A stretch of 64,000 bases of DNA from Steroidobacteraceae bacterium (GTDB lineage: Bacteria; Pseudomonadota; Gammaproteobacteria; Steroidobacterales; Steroidobacteraceae). A program made the position numbers and the translations under genes. Below the pieces are notes generated by a model. It made no database searches, was not told the origin of the DNA, and was given only the letters and a program-made list of their open reading frames with translations. This document shows, one piece after another, positions 44,778 through 55,071 of the stretch (positions within the stretch are counted from its first letter, which is position 1; each line of letters starts with the position of its first letter). The DNA is taken from NCBI GenBank assembly GCA_029266835.1, contig JAQSWD010000018.1, forward strand, positions 1 through 64,000, in the 5' to 3' direction.

Positions 44778-46025
44778 CTAGCTACCCGACGCCTCGCGGA
44801 AAGCTTCACCGCGGAGCGGCAACACCGTGGTGGCCGCCGGGTCCACCTTGGCCGGCACATGCTCCGTGACCACGAAGCGGTCGCGGCCCTGCTTCTTGGC
44901 GGCGTACAGCGCCTGGTCGGCGAGGCCCACGGCGGCGTCATGCGTGGCCATGCGATAGGCATCGACCGAGACCACGCCCACGCTCACGGTGACGTAGGGC
45001 TGGGTCTGCGAATCGGCATGCGGAATGCGCAGTTCGCGCACCGCGGTCAGCAGTCCGCGCGAAATGCTTTCGCCGTAGGCCTTGTCTGCGCCGTACAGCA
45101 CGGCCACGAGTTCCTCGCCGCCATAACGGGCGACGAAATCGAGAGGTCGGCGCCGCGCCGCGTCGCGCAGCGCGCTGGAGACGCGTCGCAGGCAGTCGTC
45201 ACCGGCGATGTGGCCATAGCGGTCGTTGTAGGCCTTGAAGTAGTCGATGTCGATCATGATGACCGACACGGTCTGGCGGTCGCGCTGCGCCTGCTGCCAC
45301 ACGCGGCGGATCTGGTCCTCGAACGCGGCGCGGTTCAGGAGGGTGGTCAGTCCATCATGCGTCGCCACTTCCGTGAGCTGGCGATGCTCGAGGAAGGCGG
45401 TGCGATTCGCGTGTTCGAGCGCGTACGAGCCGACGATGCCGATGAGATTGGCGACGAACAGCGTGAACAGCAGGTAGCCCGCGGTGGTGCCCGGCATGGC
45501 CGTGGCCAGCGACGCGACTGTCAGCGCCGCGAACACGATGAGATTGGCGCGCAGCGCCTCGCGGAAGCGCAGGCCGATCATGAAATAGAAGAAGAACGCC
45601 ACGAGCAGCAGCCGTCCACCCACCAGCGGGACTTCCGCGGGTGGCGAGAACGCGGCCATGAGAACGATGCCGATGCCGAACAGGGGCGCGACCAGACTGA
45701 TGCCCAGGTCGTACCAGCGCGTGTAGAACCGCTTGGACGTGCAGATGAGCATGATGACGACCGCGGGCACGTGCATGGCGAAACGCACGATGTGCGTGAC
45801 GCGCGCATGTTCGGTCGACAGCACGAAGTGATCGAGCACCGCATAACCCAGCACGGTGCAGGCGGAAAGCCAGATGGCGACGCGATTCCAGCCGCGCATC
45901 CGCGCGCGATGTTCCGCGCGGAATTCGCTTTCGAGCGGTTCGTCAAAACGAAGGGAACGAAAACCCTTGGCTAGAGTTCGCGCTGCGTCCGAGCTGCTTG
46001 GCGACGAGGGTTTCGTGAGCGCCAT
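44778..46025 (-). CDS. Membrane diguanylate cyclase (GGDEF)
   Basis: 415 residues. Residues 1-45 are cytosolic, then about six hydrophobic helices (45-210) of MASE-like type without a clear named sensor, then a GGDEF domain. The catalytic motif reads RYGGEEL, an accepted active variant, and the inhibitory site is intact (RPLD five residues before GGEEL). It should make cyclic di-GMP and be product-inhibited, unlike the 7TMR-DISM cyclase at 29 kb. The signal is unknown. The last residues are low in similarity to anything I recognise. Confidence 0.92.
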   Translation of the reverse strand: MALTKPSSPSSSDAARTLAKGFRSLRFDEPLESEFRAEHRARMRGWNRVAIWLSACTVLGYAVLDHFVLSTEHARVTHIVRFAMHVPAVVIMLICTSKRFYTRWYDLGISLVAPLFGIGIVLMAAFSPPAEVPLVGGRLLLVAFFFYFMIGLRFREALRANLIVFAALTVASLATAMPGTTAGYLLFTLFVANLIGIVGSYALEHANRTAFLEHRQLTEVATHDGLTTLLNRAAFEDQIRRVWQQAQRDRQTVSVIMIDIDYFKAYNDRYGHIAGDDCLRRVSSALRDAARRRPLDFVARYGGEELVAVLYGADKAYGESISRGLLTAVRELRIPHADSQTQPYVTVSVGVVSVDAYRMATHDAAVGLADQALYAAKKQGRDRFVVTEHVPAKVDPAATTVLPLRGEAFREASGS

Positions 46026-46119
46026 ACGTCCGAGCCTGAAGGGTCTCCCTGGGTGAGACTGCTTTGTATGTGTTCAGCCGCCGCGGCGCAAGCCGGCGAC
46101 CGATGCCCGGACGACTAAA

Positions 46120-46311
46120 TCAGACTTGCGCTGGTTCGGTGCGTTGGGAAGGCGTCTTGACGCGCGTGCGCCAGACTTCGAGCGGGCTCCAGGACGGCTT
46201 GCGCGCATTCACCACTTCACGAGGGGTGCCTGACGAAAAGCCATCTTCGTTAGCCGCCTTGTTGATCGCCAACTCGAGCAACGAGTGCTCGGTCTGATTA
46301 TTGGTTTTCAT
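46120..46311 (-). CDS. Small hydrophilic protein of unknown function
   Basis: 63 residues, ATG at 46311. It is polar, with an acidic first half (EHSLLELAINKAANEDG) and a basic second half (PREVVNARKPSWSPLEVWRTR, Trp-containing), without a signal or membrane segment. It has an isolated position between two larger genes and its own AT-rich upstream region of 130 nt with a TTGACA hexamer (minus strand, 46416-46411), supporting a real transcription unit. I do not recognise a family. A short regulator or a precursor peptide is possible but unsupported. Confidence 0.5.
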   Translation of the reverse strand: MKTNNQTEHSLLELAINKAANEDGFSSGTPREVVNARKPSWSPLEVWRTRVKTPSQRTEPAQV

Positions 46312-46441
46312 TTCTAGCCCTGAACCGTTTGGACCTTGAGGTCTTCTGGGCAGGGATTCTAGTACGCCGATTGTTAAAAAATAGGCTGCGAAACCAAGAT
46401 TTTACGGATATGTCAACAGAGTAGGACGTGCGTCACAATTT

Positions 46442-48034
46442 TCACGGCGCGCTGTAGTCAGCCAGATATTGTTCAAAACTCAGCCTGTCGGCGGCTTCGA
46501 TCGCGGCCTGCGCCCTTAGGGATTCATCAGCCGCGGCCTTGAATTCGGTTTGGCGCTCCACGTTGGGCGGATACAACGCGAGGAAATACTCCTTGTGAAG
46601 CCGTGACATGCGCAGCGCCAGGTCGAAGAATGACTCGCCGGTGGACTCCAGCTCCCGAAGCATTCGCGCCGAGGGAGTGCGGTCGACATCCTGGACTTTG
46701 GCCGCTTGCACCGCCAAGGCGGCCTGGTAGGGCCGCACGCGGTCGCCCTGGTCGAAGATCTCGGCGATGCCCTGCATGGAATCGATCAGTTCGCGAGCCC
46801 AGGTGTTCATCGGCACCGCCCTGCCATCTCGCTGCAATGTCAGGCCGGGCTCGCGGCCGCGGCGAGCGACGGTGAGGTGATTGGCGTCCAGCACCTCGTG
46901 CTCCCACGTGGCGATGGGTGGCGAGTCCTTCATCAGGCACATCGTCAGGAACACTTCGAGGAAGCGCAGCTTGTTCTGGTTGACGCCCACCGGATCGAAA
47001 GCGCTCACGTCCAGCGCCCTCACTTCGACGTATTCGACGCCCGCGCGCAACAGTGCCTTGGTGGGGCGTTCGCCCGAGCGCGCGACGCGCTTGGGACGGA
47101 TGAAGCTGTAGTACTCGTTCTCTATCTGCAGGATGTTGGCGTTGAGCTGGCGCCACTCGCCGCCCACTTCCACGCCTAACTGCTCGTAAGGCGGATGCAC
47201 CGTGGTGACGGCGCGCGACAGGTCGCGCACGTATTCGTCCAGGCTGTTCACCGACACCGACAAACCCGCCTGGTTGCGGTTGCGATAACCGAGATCGCTC
47301 ATTCGAAGCGAAGTGGCATAGGGCTCGTACGAGGTGTCGTTCGACAGCCGCGGCAGCGTCACGTTGCGGCCGCGCAGGAACGAGTTGCAGACCACGGGCG
47401 AGACACCGAACAGGTACAGCACCAGCCAGCCGTGGCGCCGGTAGTTGCGCAACAGGTGGAAGTAGCGATCCGAAATGAAATGCTGCCCGCGTTCGCGCGA
47501 CTGCATGAGATCGGCCCACGGATCCCACATGTTCACCGGGAACGAGTAGTTGTAATGCACGCCGGAGATGGCCTGCATCATGCGCCCGTAGCGGTTCGCG
47601 AGGCCGCTGCGGTAGGCGGTCTTCATGCGTCCGATGTTGGACCTGCCGAACTGCGCGATCGGGATATCCGCGTCGCTGTCGATGCGCGACGGCATGGACG
47701 TGGCCCAGAGCAGTTCATCGCCCATGTGCTGGTAGACGAACTGGTGCAGGTCGAGCAGGTATTGCAGCAGTTCCCAGCTGGTCTTGAACGTGGGCGAAAC
47801 CAGTTCGATCAGCGCTTCGGAAAAATCCGTGGTGATGTTGTCGTTGGTGAGCGCGCTGCCCAGCGCCGCGGGATGCGGCGTCTGCGCGATGCGTCCCCCG
47901 GGAGTGACCCGCAGGGATTCCTTTTCGACGCCCTTGCGGCCGCCCTGGATGATCTGCGGCTCGCCGCTGTTGATCAGAGCCGCGAGTGTTTGTTCGAACT
48001 TGCGATCGATGGCGGCGCTCATGAGGGCCGGCAT
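46442..48034 (-). CDS. gshA: Glutamate-cysteine ligase (gammaproteobacterial GshA)
   Basis: 530 residues, first step of glutathione synthesis (glutamate + cysteine + ATP) in the cytosol. It matches the E. coli-type GCS family: GRKGVEKESLRV near residue 35, TTDFSEALIELVSP, the MPSRI segment, GVHYNYSFP, and YVEVRALDVSAFDPVG. These form the ATP/metal and glutamate pockets. Start at 48034 or four codons later (ATG 48022); neither has a strong ribosome site. The glutathione-dependent glyoxalase at 5.3 kb agrees with a glutathione-producing host. Confidence 0.95.
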   Translation of the reverse strand: MPALMSAAIDRKFEQTLAALINSGEPQIIQGGRKGVEKESLRVTPGGRIAQTPHPAALGSALTNDNITTDFSEALIELVSPTFKTSWELLQYLLDLHQFVYQHMGDELLWATSMPSRIDSDADIPIAQFGRSNIGRMKTAYRSGLANRYGRMMQAISGVHYNYSFPVNMWDPWADLMQSRERGQHFISDRYFHLLRNYRRHGWLVLYLFGVSPVVCNSFLRGRNVTLPRLSNDTSYEPYATSLRMSDLGYRNRNQAGLSVSVNSLDEYVRDLSRAVTTVHPPYEQLGVEVGGEWRQLNANILQIENEYYSFIRPKRVARSGERPTKALLRAGVEYVEVRALDVSAFDPVGVNQNKLRFLEVFLTMCLMKDSPPIATWEHEVLDANHLTVARRGREPGLTLQRDGRAVPMNTWARELIDSMQGIAEIFDQGDRVRPYQAALAVQAAKVQDVDRTPSARMLRELESTGESFFDLALRMSRLHKEYFLALYPPNVERQTEFKAAADESLRAQAAIEAADRLSFEQYLADYSAP

Positions 48035-48079
48035 CTTGCCGGTTAGCCGATGAATTCCGCAATCAGTCTAAGTGGATAC

Positions 48080-48745
48080 TCAGTAAGGAAAGATGTTTGC
48101 GTGGGTCCGGTCCCGTTGCTCAGACTCGCAGTGCTGCCTGAGCTGGGCCAGCATCCGGGGAAGTTCGCGTTTGAACGAGGAACGTGCCAGCCAGTTCGGG
48201 ACATAACCGGGCGGGTCGATCTCCACGCGATACCGAAGCACTGTCCGCAGGCCGGCGGGTTCGAATTCCCAGATGCCCTGGTTGGCCTTGAAGTCCCCAC
48301 GCACCTGCCGGAAGGCGATGCTCCGGTCGGGCACGAAGTCCGCGCGGAACACGTAGCTGAGCCGCGGGGCGTACCAGCCGAAATCGATCTCGTGCTCGAC
48401 GAGACGGGAGTCGACCCCGGCGGATTGCGGCAGTTCGCGACAGGCACGCAGGTGCGGCACGTACTTCATCGCGTCGTCGCAGTTGGTCATGGCCTGGAAG
48501 ACCACGTCGGGCGGCGCATTGATCAGCATGGCCGCGCGCACCGTGCCTCGCCGCTGCGAGGCATCCAGGCTGGCGCGAATCACGGTTTCACCTCGATTCA
48601 TGCGCGCGGTTTCCTCCGGCGTGAGCACGAAATCGGCGGCCGGGGCGGGAAGACTCAGCAGGAACGAGGCCATCACGAAGCCGGCTGCCCGCACCACGCG
48701 GGTGGCGACCCACGGCAAGCCTGTTCTCTTCGTGCTGACATCCAT
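48080..48745 (-). CDS. Exported SRPBCC/START-like lipid-binding protein
   Basis: 221 residues with a signal peptide (VVRAAGFVMASFLLSLPAPA, cleavage near residue 37). The mature part is a SRPBCC/polyketide cyclase-like domain: INAPPDVVFQAMTNCDDAMKY, the long strand with RYRVEIDP, and a C-terminal helix (RSSFKRELPRMLAQL). Such domains bind hydrophobic ligands in a deep cavity; the ligand is unknown. It lies just upstream of gshA on the same strand (45 nt), and divergent from the DUF2845 gene. Confidence 0.8.
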   Translation of the reverse strand: MDVSTKRTGLPWVATRVVRAAGFVMASFLLSLPAPAADFVLTPEETARMNRGETVIRASLDASQRRGTVRAAMLINAPPDVVFQAMTNCDDAMKYVPHLRACRELPQSAGVDSRLVEHEIDFGWYAPRLSYVFRADFVPDRSIAFRQVRGDFKANQGIWEFEPAGLRTVLRYRVEIDPPGYVPNWLARSSFKRELPRMLAQLRQHCESEQRDRTHANIFPY

Positions 48746-48829
48746 GACACTGAGTGGGGCCAGCGCGGGAAAAGGTTCGTGCGGCGGTGTTCATTGTCGG
48801 TTAAGCCCGACCAGCCTAAGGTGGGAGCC

Positions 48830-49171
48830 ATGAAACGCGCGGCCGCCGTCGTAGTCCTGGGCCTGCTGGCCTGCTCGCCGGCTTTCGCCTTCCGGTGCGG
48901 CAACAAGCTCGTGTCCAAGGGCGATTCGCGCACCGAAGTGGCGGCGAAATGCGGTGAGCCCACCGAGGTTTCCGCCCAGCGCAGCGTCTATCGCCGCCCG
49001 GTGATCTGGTCACACGGCCGGCCCTACTATCTGGGCCAGGACTTCATCGAGGTACCGGTGGAGAGCTGGGTCTACAACCTCGGCCCGCACAAGTTCATGC
49101 GCCGCGTGATCTTCGAGGACGGCGTGGTCGCCGAAATCGAGACCCTGGGGTACGGGTTCAATCCTGACTAA
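48830..49171 (+). CDS. DUF2845 family exported protein
   Basis: 113 residues from ATG 48830 with GGGAG upstream. Signal peptide AAAVVVLGLLACSPAFA, then a compact domain: FRCGNKLVSKGDSRTEVAAKC, with two conserved cysteines, and WVYNLGPHKFMRRVIFEDG. This matches DUF2845/SmpA-like outer-membrane-associated proteins whose function is unknown; the GxxRxEVxxxCGEP pattern recalls the BamE/OmlA start region. It converges on the DUF885 gene with the stops overlapping. Confidence 0.82.
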   Translation: MKRAAAVVVLGLLACSPAFAFRCGNKLVSKGDSRTEVAAKCGEPTEVSAQRSVYRRPVIWSHGRPYYLGQDFIEVPVESWVYNLGPHKFMRRVIFEDGVVAEIETLGYGFNPD

Positions 49172-50946
49172 TTGGCCCTGACTAGTTTGGCCTCGAGCCA
49201 GCGGTCGATCTTGGCGCTCAGCACGTCCATGGGCACCGCGCCGTCGCGCAGCAGCTGGCTGTGGAATTCGCGCACGTCGAATGCCGCGCCCAGTTCCTTC
49301 TGCGCCTTGGCGCGCAGCGCGGTCATGTGCAACTGGCCCAGCTTGTAGCCCAACGCCTGGCCGGGCCACACGATGTAACGTTCCACTTCCGCGGTCACGT
49401 CGCTCTCGGCCAGCGACGAGTTGTCCAGCATGTACTTGATGGCCTGCTCGCGCGACCAGCCCTTGGCATGCAGGCCCGTGTCCACCACCAGCCGCATCGC
49501 GCGCAGCATCTCGTCCGAGAGACGCCCGTACCATTGGTAGGGGTCGGTGAACAGGCCGAGTTCCTTGCCCAGCGACTCCGCGTACAGCGCCCAGCCTTCC
49601 GCGTACGAGGTGTAGTTGTTGAAGCGGCGGAAACGCGGCAGTCCGTCGAGTTCCTGCTGGATGGAAATCTGGAAATGATGTCCCGGCGCGGCTTCGTGCA
49701 GTGACAGCGTCTCGAGACCGAAGCGCGGCTGCGCCTTCAGGTTGTACGTATTGATGTAGAAGATGCCCGGCCGCTTGCCGTCGGCCGAAGGGGCCTGGTA
49801 CGAACCTCCCGCAGCGGAAGCCGCGCGGAACGGCTCCACGGCGCGGATCTCGTAATCGGCCTTGGGGAAATCCGCGAACATCTTCGGCAGCAACTCGTCG
49901 ATGTGCTGCTTCACATCGCGATAGGCGTCCAGCAGCTCACCCTCGCTGGTGAAGTAGAACTTCGGATCGTCCTCGAGATGCGTGAAGAACGCGTCGAGGT
50001 CGCCCTGGAAGCCCACCTGCTCTTTCACCGCCAGCATCTCGCCGCGGATGCGCGCCACTTCCGACAGACCGAGGTCATGGATCTGCCCGGGTTCCATGTT
50101 CATGGTCGTGGACTCGCGTACGCGCCAGCGATACCAGGCCGCGCCATCCGGCAGGTCCGACCAGCCGACAGTGGTGCGCGCGGCGGGTAGATAGTCGCGC
50201 TCGATGAAGTCGGCCAGCCGCGCGTAGGCCGGCAGCACTTCCTGCGTGAGCGCGGCGCGATACTCGGCCGTGATGCGCTCGCGATCCTTGGCGGCAATGC
50301 TCGTCGGCAGCGCCTCGATGGGCGCCCAGAAGATGTTGTCCTCGATCCTGGCCGTGATCATGTCGCGCAGTTGCGGCACCACCTTGGCCATGGCGGGACG
50401 GGGCACGGTGATGCCGCGCGACATACCCTCGCGCATCAGCGCGATCGCGCCATCCGCCCAACGCGGAAACTCGCGCACGCGGGCGAGGAATCGGTCGTAG
50501 TCCCGCGCAGTGCCGAAGGGCTGCGGGCCCGAACCCGACCCGAACATCGCGAGGGTCATGGGCAGGCCGCCCATCTGGTTGAAGGGCATCAGCTCTTCCG
50601 GGAATTTCTGCCCCGCCAGCGCCAGCTCGCGCTCGCCGACGAAGATCTCCCAGGTGATGCGGGCCGAAGGCGACAGCTTCGTGGCGTCGATGCGCCGCGC
50701 GCGATCGAGGAAGGCACGCTGGATGCCGAGCTCCTTCTCGCGGAAGCCCGGGCTGGTGGTTTCATCGAGTTTGTCGTCATAGCGCGTATCGCCGATGGCG
50801 GTGGCGTTCAGGGGAGACAGCTCGAGCTGAACGTCGAAGTACTCCTCGACCAGCGCATTGAGCGCGGCATCGGGCCCGCGCGCGCTGGGGGCCGAAGCGC
50901 AGGCGGTGAGCAACGTCAGCACCGTCAGAAAAGCGTATTTCTTCAT
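49168..50946 (-). CDS. DUF885 family metallopeptidase-like lipoprotein
   Basis: 592 residues from the ATG at 50946; longer readings upstream cross the thiolase promoter and are not protein-like. A lipoprotein signal is present (FLTVLTLLTACAS, lipobox Cys near residue 16). The DUF885 hallmark HEAAPGHHF (in LSLHEAAPGHHFQIS) provides a probable zinc-binding HExxxxGHH site, and GWALYAESLGKELGL follows as in all members. Some relatives are carboxypeptidase- or dipeptidase-like. With the S9 and S46 peptidases at the window ends it adds to a peptide-degrading profile. Confidence 0.9.
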   Translation of the reverse strand: MKKYAFLTVLTLLTACASAPSARGPDAALNALVEEYFDVQLELSPLNATAIGDTRYDDKLDETTSPGFREKELGIQRAFLDRARRIDATKLSPSARITWEIFVGERELALAGQKFPEELMPFNQMGGLPMTLAMFGSGSGPQPFGTARDYDRFLARVREFPRWADGAIALMREGMSRGITVPRPAMAKVVPQLRDMITARIEDNIFWAPIEALPTSIAAKDRERITAEYRAALTQEVLPAYARLADFIERDYLPAARTTVGWSDLPDGAAWYRWRVRESTTMNMEPGQIHDLGLSEVARIRGEMLAVKEQVGFQGDLDAFFTHLEDDPKFYFTSEGELLDAYRDVKQHIDELLPKMFADFPKADYEIRAVEPFRAASAAGGSYQAPSADGKRPGIFYINTYNLKAQPRFGLETLSLHEAAPGHHFQISIQQELDGLPRFRRFNNYTSYAEGWALYAESLGKELGLFTDPYQWYGRLSDEMLRAMRLVVDTGLHAKGWSREQAIKYMLDNSSLAESDVTAEVERYIVWPGQALGYKLGQLHMTALRAKAQKELGAAFDVREFHSQLLRDGAVPMDVLSAKIDRWLEAKLVRAN

Positions 50947-51054
50947 GCCCCGGATGGTAACAGGCCATATGGCTGGGCCCGGTCGCCCGCGCCGAAGCGC
51001 CGCGTCGCATCGACGAACCGCGCGAGCGCGTGGCATCCTAGCCCGAAAGCCCCA

Positions 51055-51091
51055 GTCCGAAAGAATCGTCCGAAAGAATCGTCCGAAAGAA
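51055..51091. repeat. 13-bp tandem repeat before the thiolase gene
   Basis: GTCCGAAAGAATC is repeated at 51055, 51068 and 51081 (the last copy 11 of 13 bases), giving 2.8 exact copies in a row. It ends 17 nt before the thiolase start codon, so it lies in the leader or promoter. Such exact short tandem repeats can change copy number by slippage and so alter promoter spacing. Confidence 0.85.
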
Positions 51092-51108
51092 CAGGCGGAG
51101 TTTCCCCC

Positions 51109-52407
51109 ATGCTCGTTGGATCCCAGGTTCGTCGCGTCGCAGTAGTCGGCGGAATGCGCGTCCCGTTCGCGCGCGGCCACGGCGCGTACTCCAAGGTCGG
51201 CAACCAGGACATGTTCACCGCGGTGTTGCAGGCGCTGGTAGCGAAGTGCCGCATCGCCGGGGAAAGGCTGGGCGACGTCACCGGCGGCGCGGTGCTCAAG
51301 CATTCCAAGGATTTCAACCTCGTGCGCGAGTGCGTGTTGTCATCGGGACTCGACCCGGCGACTCCGGGCATAGACATGCAGCGCGCCTGCGGCACGGGCC
51401 TCGATGCCGCCATCTCCATCGCGATGAAGATCGCGCTGGGCCAGATCGACGCCGGCATCGCCGGTGGCTTCGACACCGTCAGCGACCCGCCCATCGTGTA
51501 TCCGCGCGAGTACCAGCAGATCCTGCTGCGCGCTTATCGCGGCCGTTCGCTGGGGCAGCGCATCAAACCTTTCTTCTCGATTCGTCCGCGGCATTTCAAG
51601 CCGGTGATGCCCGGCGTGCTCGAGCCGCGCACCGGCCTGTCGATGGGCGAGCACTGCGAGCAGATGGCCAAGACCTGGAAGATCGCGCGTGCCGACCAGG
51701 ACGAACTCGCCAACCTCTCGCATGTGAATGCGGGCAAGGCCTGGGCCCGAGGTTTCTTCAGCGACCTGGTAGTTAGCGAGTACCAGGGCCTGAAAATGGA
51801 CAACAACGTGCGCGCCGACAGCACGGTGGAGAAACTCGCCTCGCTCAAGCCCGCCTTCGACCGCCGCAGCGGCCTTGGCACGCTGACCGCGGGCAATTCC
51901 ACGCCGCTCACCGACGGCGCGTCGGCCGTGCTGCTGGCCAGCGAAGAATGGGCGCGCGCGCGCAACCTGCCCATCCTCGCGTGGTTCAGCTTCAGCAAGC
52001 AGTGGGCCGTGGACTACGTGGGCGGCAAGGAAGGGCTGCTGATGGCGCCCGCCTACGCCGTTCCCGCCATGCTCAAGGACGCCAACCTCACCCTGCAGGA
52101 TTTCGATTTCTACGAGATCCACGAGGCATTCGCGGCGCAGGTGCTGTGCACGCTCAAGGCCTGGGAATCACCCGACTACTGCAGGGAGCGCCTGGGCCTG
52201 GACCGGCCGCTGGGCAGCATCGACCGCTCGAAACTCAACGTGAATGGCTCCAGTGTGGCCATTGGCCACCCCTTCGCCGCCACGGGCACGCGCATCGTCG
52301 CGTCGCTGGCGAAGCAGTTGTCGGAATCACCCACCGCCAGGCGTGGGCTCATTTCCGTGTGCACCGCGGGTGGCATGGGCGTCGTGGCGATCCTGGAGAA
52401 GGCCTGA
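51109..52407 (+). CDS. Thiolase (acetyl-CoA C-acetyltransferase, FadI-like)
   Basis: 432 residues from the ATG at 51109 with GGCGGAG upstream. The nucleophilic Cys is in MQRACGTGLDAA (about residue 94), His in YEIHEAFAAQ, and the second Cys in VCTAGGMGV; GHPFAATGTR forms the CoA loop. The length and the long insert (VYPREYQQILLRAYRGRS) resemble FadI/trifunctional-type thiolases, and the partner hydratase/dehydrogenase is not in the window. It precedes hmgA and a fumarylacetoacetase gene on the same strand, so it may thiolyse acetoacetyl-CoA derived from tyrosine breakdown. Confidence 0.92.
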   Translation: MLVGSQVRRVAVVGGMRVPFARGHGAYSKVGNQDMFTAVLQALVAKCRIAGERLGDVTGGAVLKHSKDFNLVRECVLSSGLDPATPGIDMQRACGTGLDAAISIAMKIALGQIDAGIAGGFDTVSDPPIVYPREYQQILLRAYRGRSLGQRIKPFFSIRPRHFKPVMPGVLEPRTGLSMGEHCEQMAKTWKIARADQDELANLSHVNAGKAWARGFFSDLVVSEYQGLKMDNNVRADSTVEKLASLKPAFDRRSGLGTLTAGNSTPLTDGASAVLLASEEWARARNLPILAWFSFSKQWAVDYVGGKEGLLMAPAYAVPAMLKDANLTLQDFDFYEIHEAFAAQVLCTLKAWESPDYCRERLGLDRPLGSIDRSKLNVNGSSVAIGHPFAATGTRIVASLAKQLSESPTARRGLISVCTAGGMGVVAILEKA

Positions 52408-52447
52408 GGGCACTCCGCGCCCCGGAAGGCCATGGGCCTTCCCATTG

Positions 52448-52461
52448 GTTTCATTTGAAAC
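52448..52461 (+). promoter_or_regulatory. Palindrome before hmgA, possible operator
   Basis: GTTTCA-TT-TGAAAC is a 6-nt inverted repeat with a 2-nt centre in the 66-nt gap between the thiolase stop and the hmgA start. The gap is clearly AT-richer than its flanks. Perfect symmetry at a promoter position suggests a repressor site for the homogentisate genes. No regulator gene lies next to it, so its identity is open. Confidence 0.5.
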
Positions 52462-52473
52462 TAAATTGGCCGC

Positions 52474-53597
52474 ATGAAGCGGTACGTCCATTTCCCGAAG
52501 GTCGAAGGCCAGGCTTCGCGCCAGGCGCATGCCGACCTGCCGGAAGGCACCTATGAACGCGAGATCAGCAAGGAAGGGTTTTTCGGGCCCGCGGCTCATC
52601 TCTATCATCGCCACCCGCCCACGGGCTGGGTGGATTTCGAAGGGCCACTGCGCCCCCACGCCTTTGACTGCACCAGGCTCGCCGACCGCCATGAATCGCC
52701 GTGGTCCGCGACGGAGCTGCTGCACAACGCCTCGGTGCGCGTCCGCTTCTGGCGGTGCGAGAAACGCATGCCGGCGCTGGCGCGTAATGCGGACGGCGAC
52801 GAACTATTGTTCGTTCATGCCGGCAGCGGCGAGTTCTTCTGCGACTATGGCCACCTGACCTTCGCGGCCGGCGACTACATCCTGATTCCGCGCGGCACCA
52901 TGTGGCGGGTGGAATGCGCCACGCCGCTGGCGGCGCTGCTCATCGAGGCCACCAACAACTCCTATCGCCTGCCTGACAAGGGGCTGGTCGGCCCGCACGC
53001 CATTTTCGATGCGGCCATGCTGGACACGCCGCGCATCGACGAAGCGTTCAAGGCGCAACAGGAGGAGACCGCGTGGCGCTTGGAAATCAAGCGGCGCGGC
53101 GCGGTGTCGACGGTCACCTATCCATTCAATCCGCTGGATGCCGTGGGCTGGCATGGCGATCTGGCGGTCGCGCGCATCAACCTGCGCGACCTGCGTCCGC
53201 TGATGAGCCATCGCTACCATCTTCCGCCCTCCGCGCACACCACTTTCGTGTCGGATCGCTTCGTGGTCTGCAGCTTCGTGCCTCGCCCTTTCGAAACCGA
53301 TCCGGGCGCGATCAAGGTGCCCTTCTTCCACAACAACGACGACTACGACGAAGTATTGTTTTATCACGCGGGGAATTTCTTCAGCCGCGACAACATCCAC
53401 CCGGGAATGATCACGCTGCATCCCGCGGGATTCACGCATGGGCCGCACCCGAAGGCGCTCAAGAACGTCCTCACGCAGAGCAAGCCAGCCACCGATGAAT
53501 ACGCGGTGATGATCGACACGCGCGATGCGCTGGAGGTCTCGCCGGCCGCCACCAGCGTCGAGTGGGCCGGCTACATCGACAGCTGGAAATCACCGGC

Positions 53598-53601
<4 letters not shown>
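52474..53601 (+). CDS. hmgA: Homogentisate 1,2-dioxygenase (short form)
   Basis: 375 residues; classical enzymes have about 430-440, so this belongs to the shorter bacterial group. Double cupin fold: N-terminal half with ELLFVHAGSGEFFCDYGHL and AAGDYILIPRGTMWRVE; C-terminal half with VPFFHNNDDYDEVLFYHAG and LHPAGFTHGPHP, which hold the probable iron ligands (His, acidic, His). It opens the ring of homogentisate, the central intermediate of tyrosine and phenylalanine breakdown. The stop overlaps the fumarylacetoacetase start (GTGA). No maleylacetoacetate isomerase gene is in this operon. Confidence 0.88.
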
Positions 53602-54579
<978 letters not shown>

Positions 54580-54587
<8 letters not shown>

Positions 54588-55062
54588 TGGCCACGTCCAC
54601 GGACGTCGGCTTCAGCACGCGAAACAGATCCTTCGGCTCGAGCCCGACGAGGAATCCGCGCGCGCCGCCGTTGATGTAGATGCGCGGCATCGTTTCGATC
54701 GACTTTTCGCAGTAGATGGGCATGGCGCGCTTGAGTCCGAAGGGCGAGGTGCCACCCACCTGGTAGCCGGAATGCCGGTCCGCCACTTCCGGCGCGCAAG
54801 GGGACACGCTCTTGCACCCGATCTGCCGCGCCAGGTTCTTGGCCGACACTTCGCGGTCGCCGTGCATCAGGATGCACATCGGCTTCTTCGCTTCGTCCTC
54901 GAATATGAGCGTCTTGATCACCGCGTGTTCGTCCACGCCCAGCTGCTCGGAGGACACGCGCGTACCGCCGCGCGCCTCGTACGCGTAGAGGTATGGCGTG
55001 AATTCCACCCCGTTCTGGCGAAGCACGCGGATCGCCAGGGTGACCGGGTAGTCGGTGGCCAT
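54580..55062 (-). CDS. ybaK: Cys-tRNA(Pro) deacylase, YbaK/EbsC type
   Basis: 160 residues, single YbaK/INS domain. It removes cysteine wrongly attached to tRNA-Pro, in the cytosol. Typical features are the VIKTLIFEDEAKKPMCILMHG strand pair with the conserved Lys, and the loop VGGTSPFGLKRAMP that forms the substrate pocket, followed by YINGGARGFLVGLEP. The length is normal. It is 9 nt downstream of the GH95 gene on the same strand, which looks fortuitous. Confidence 0.94.
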
Positions 55063-55071
55063 GCGCCGCAG

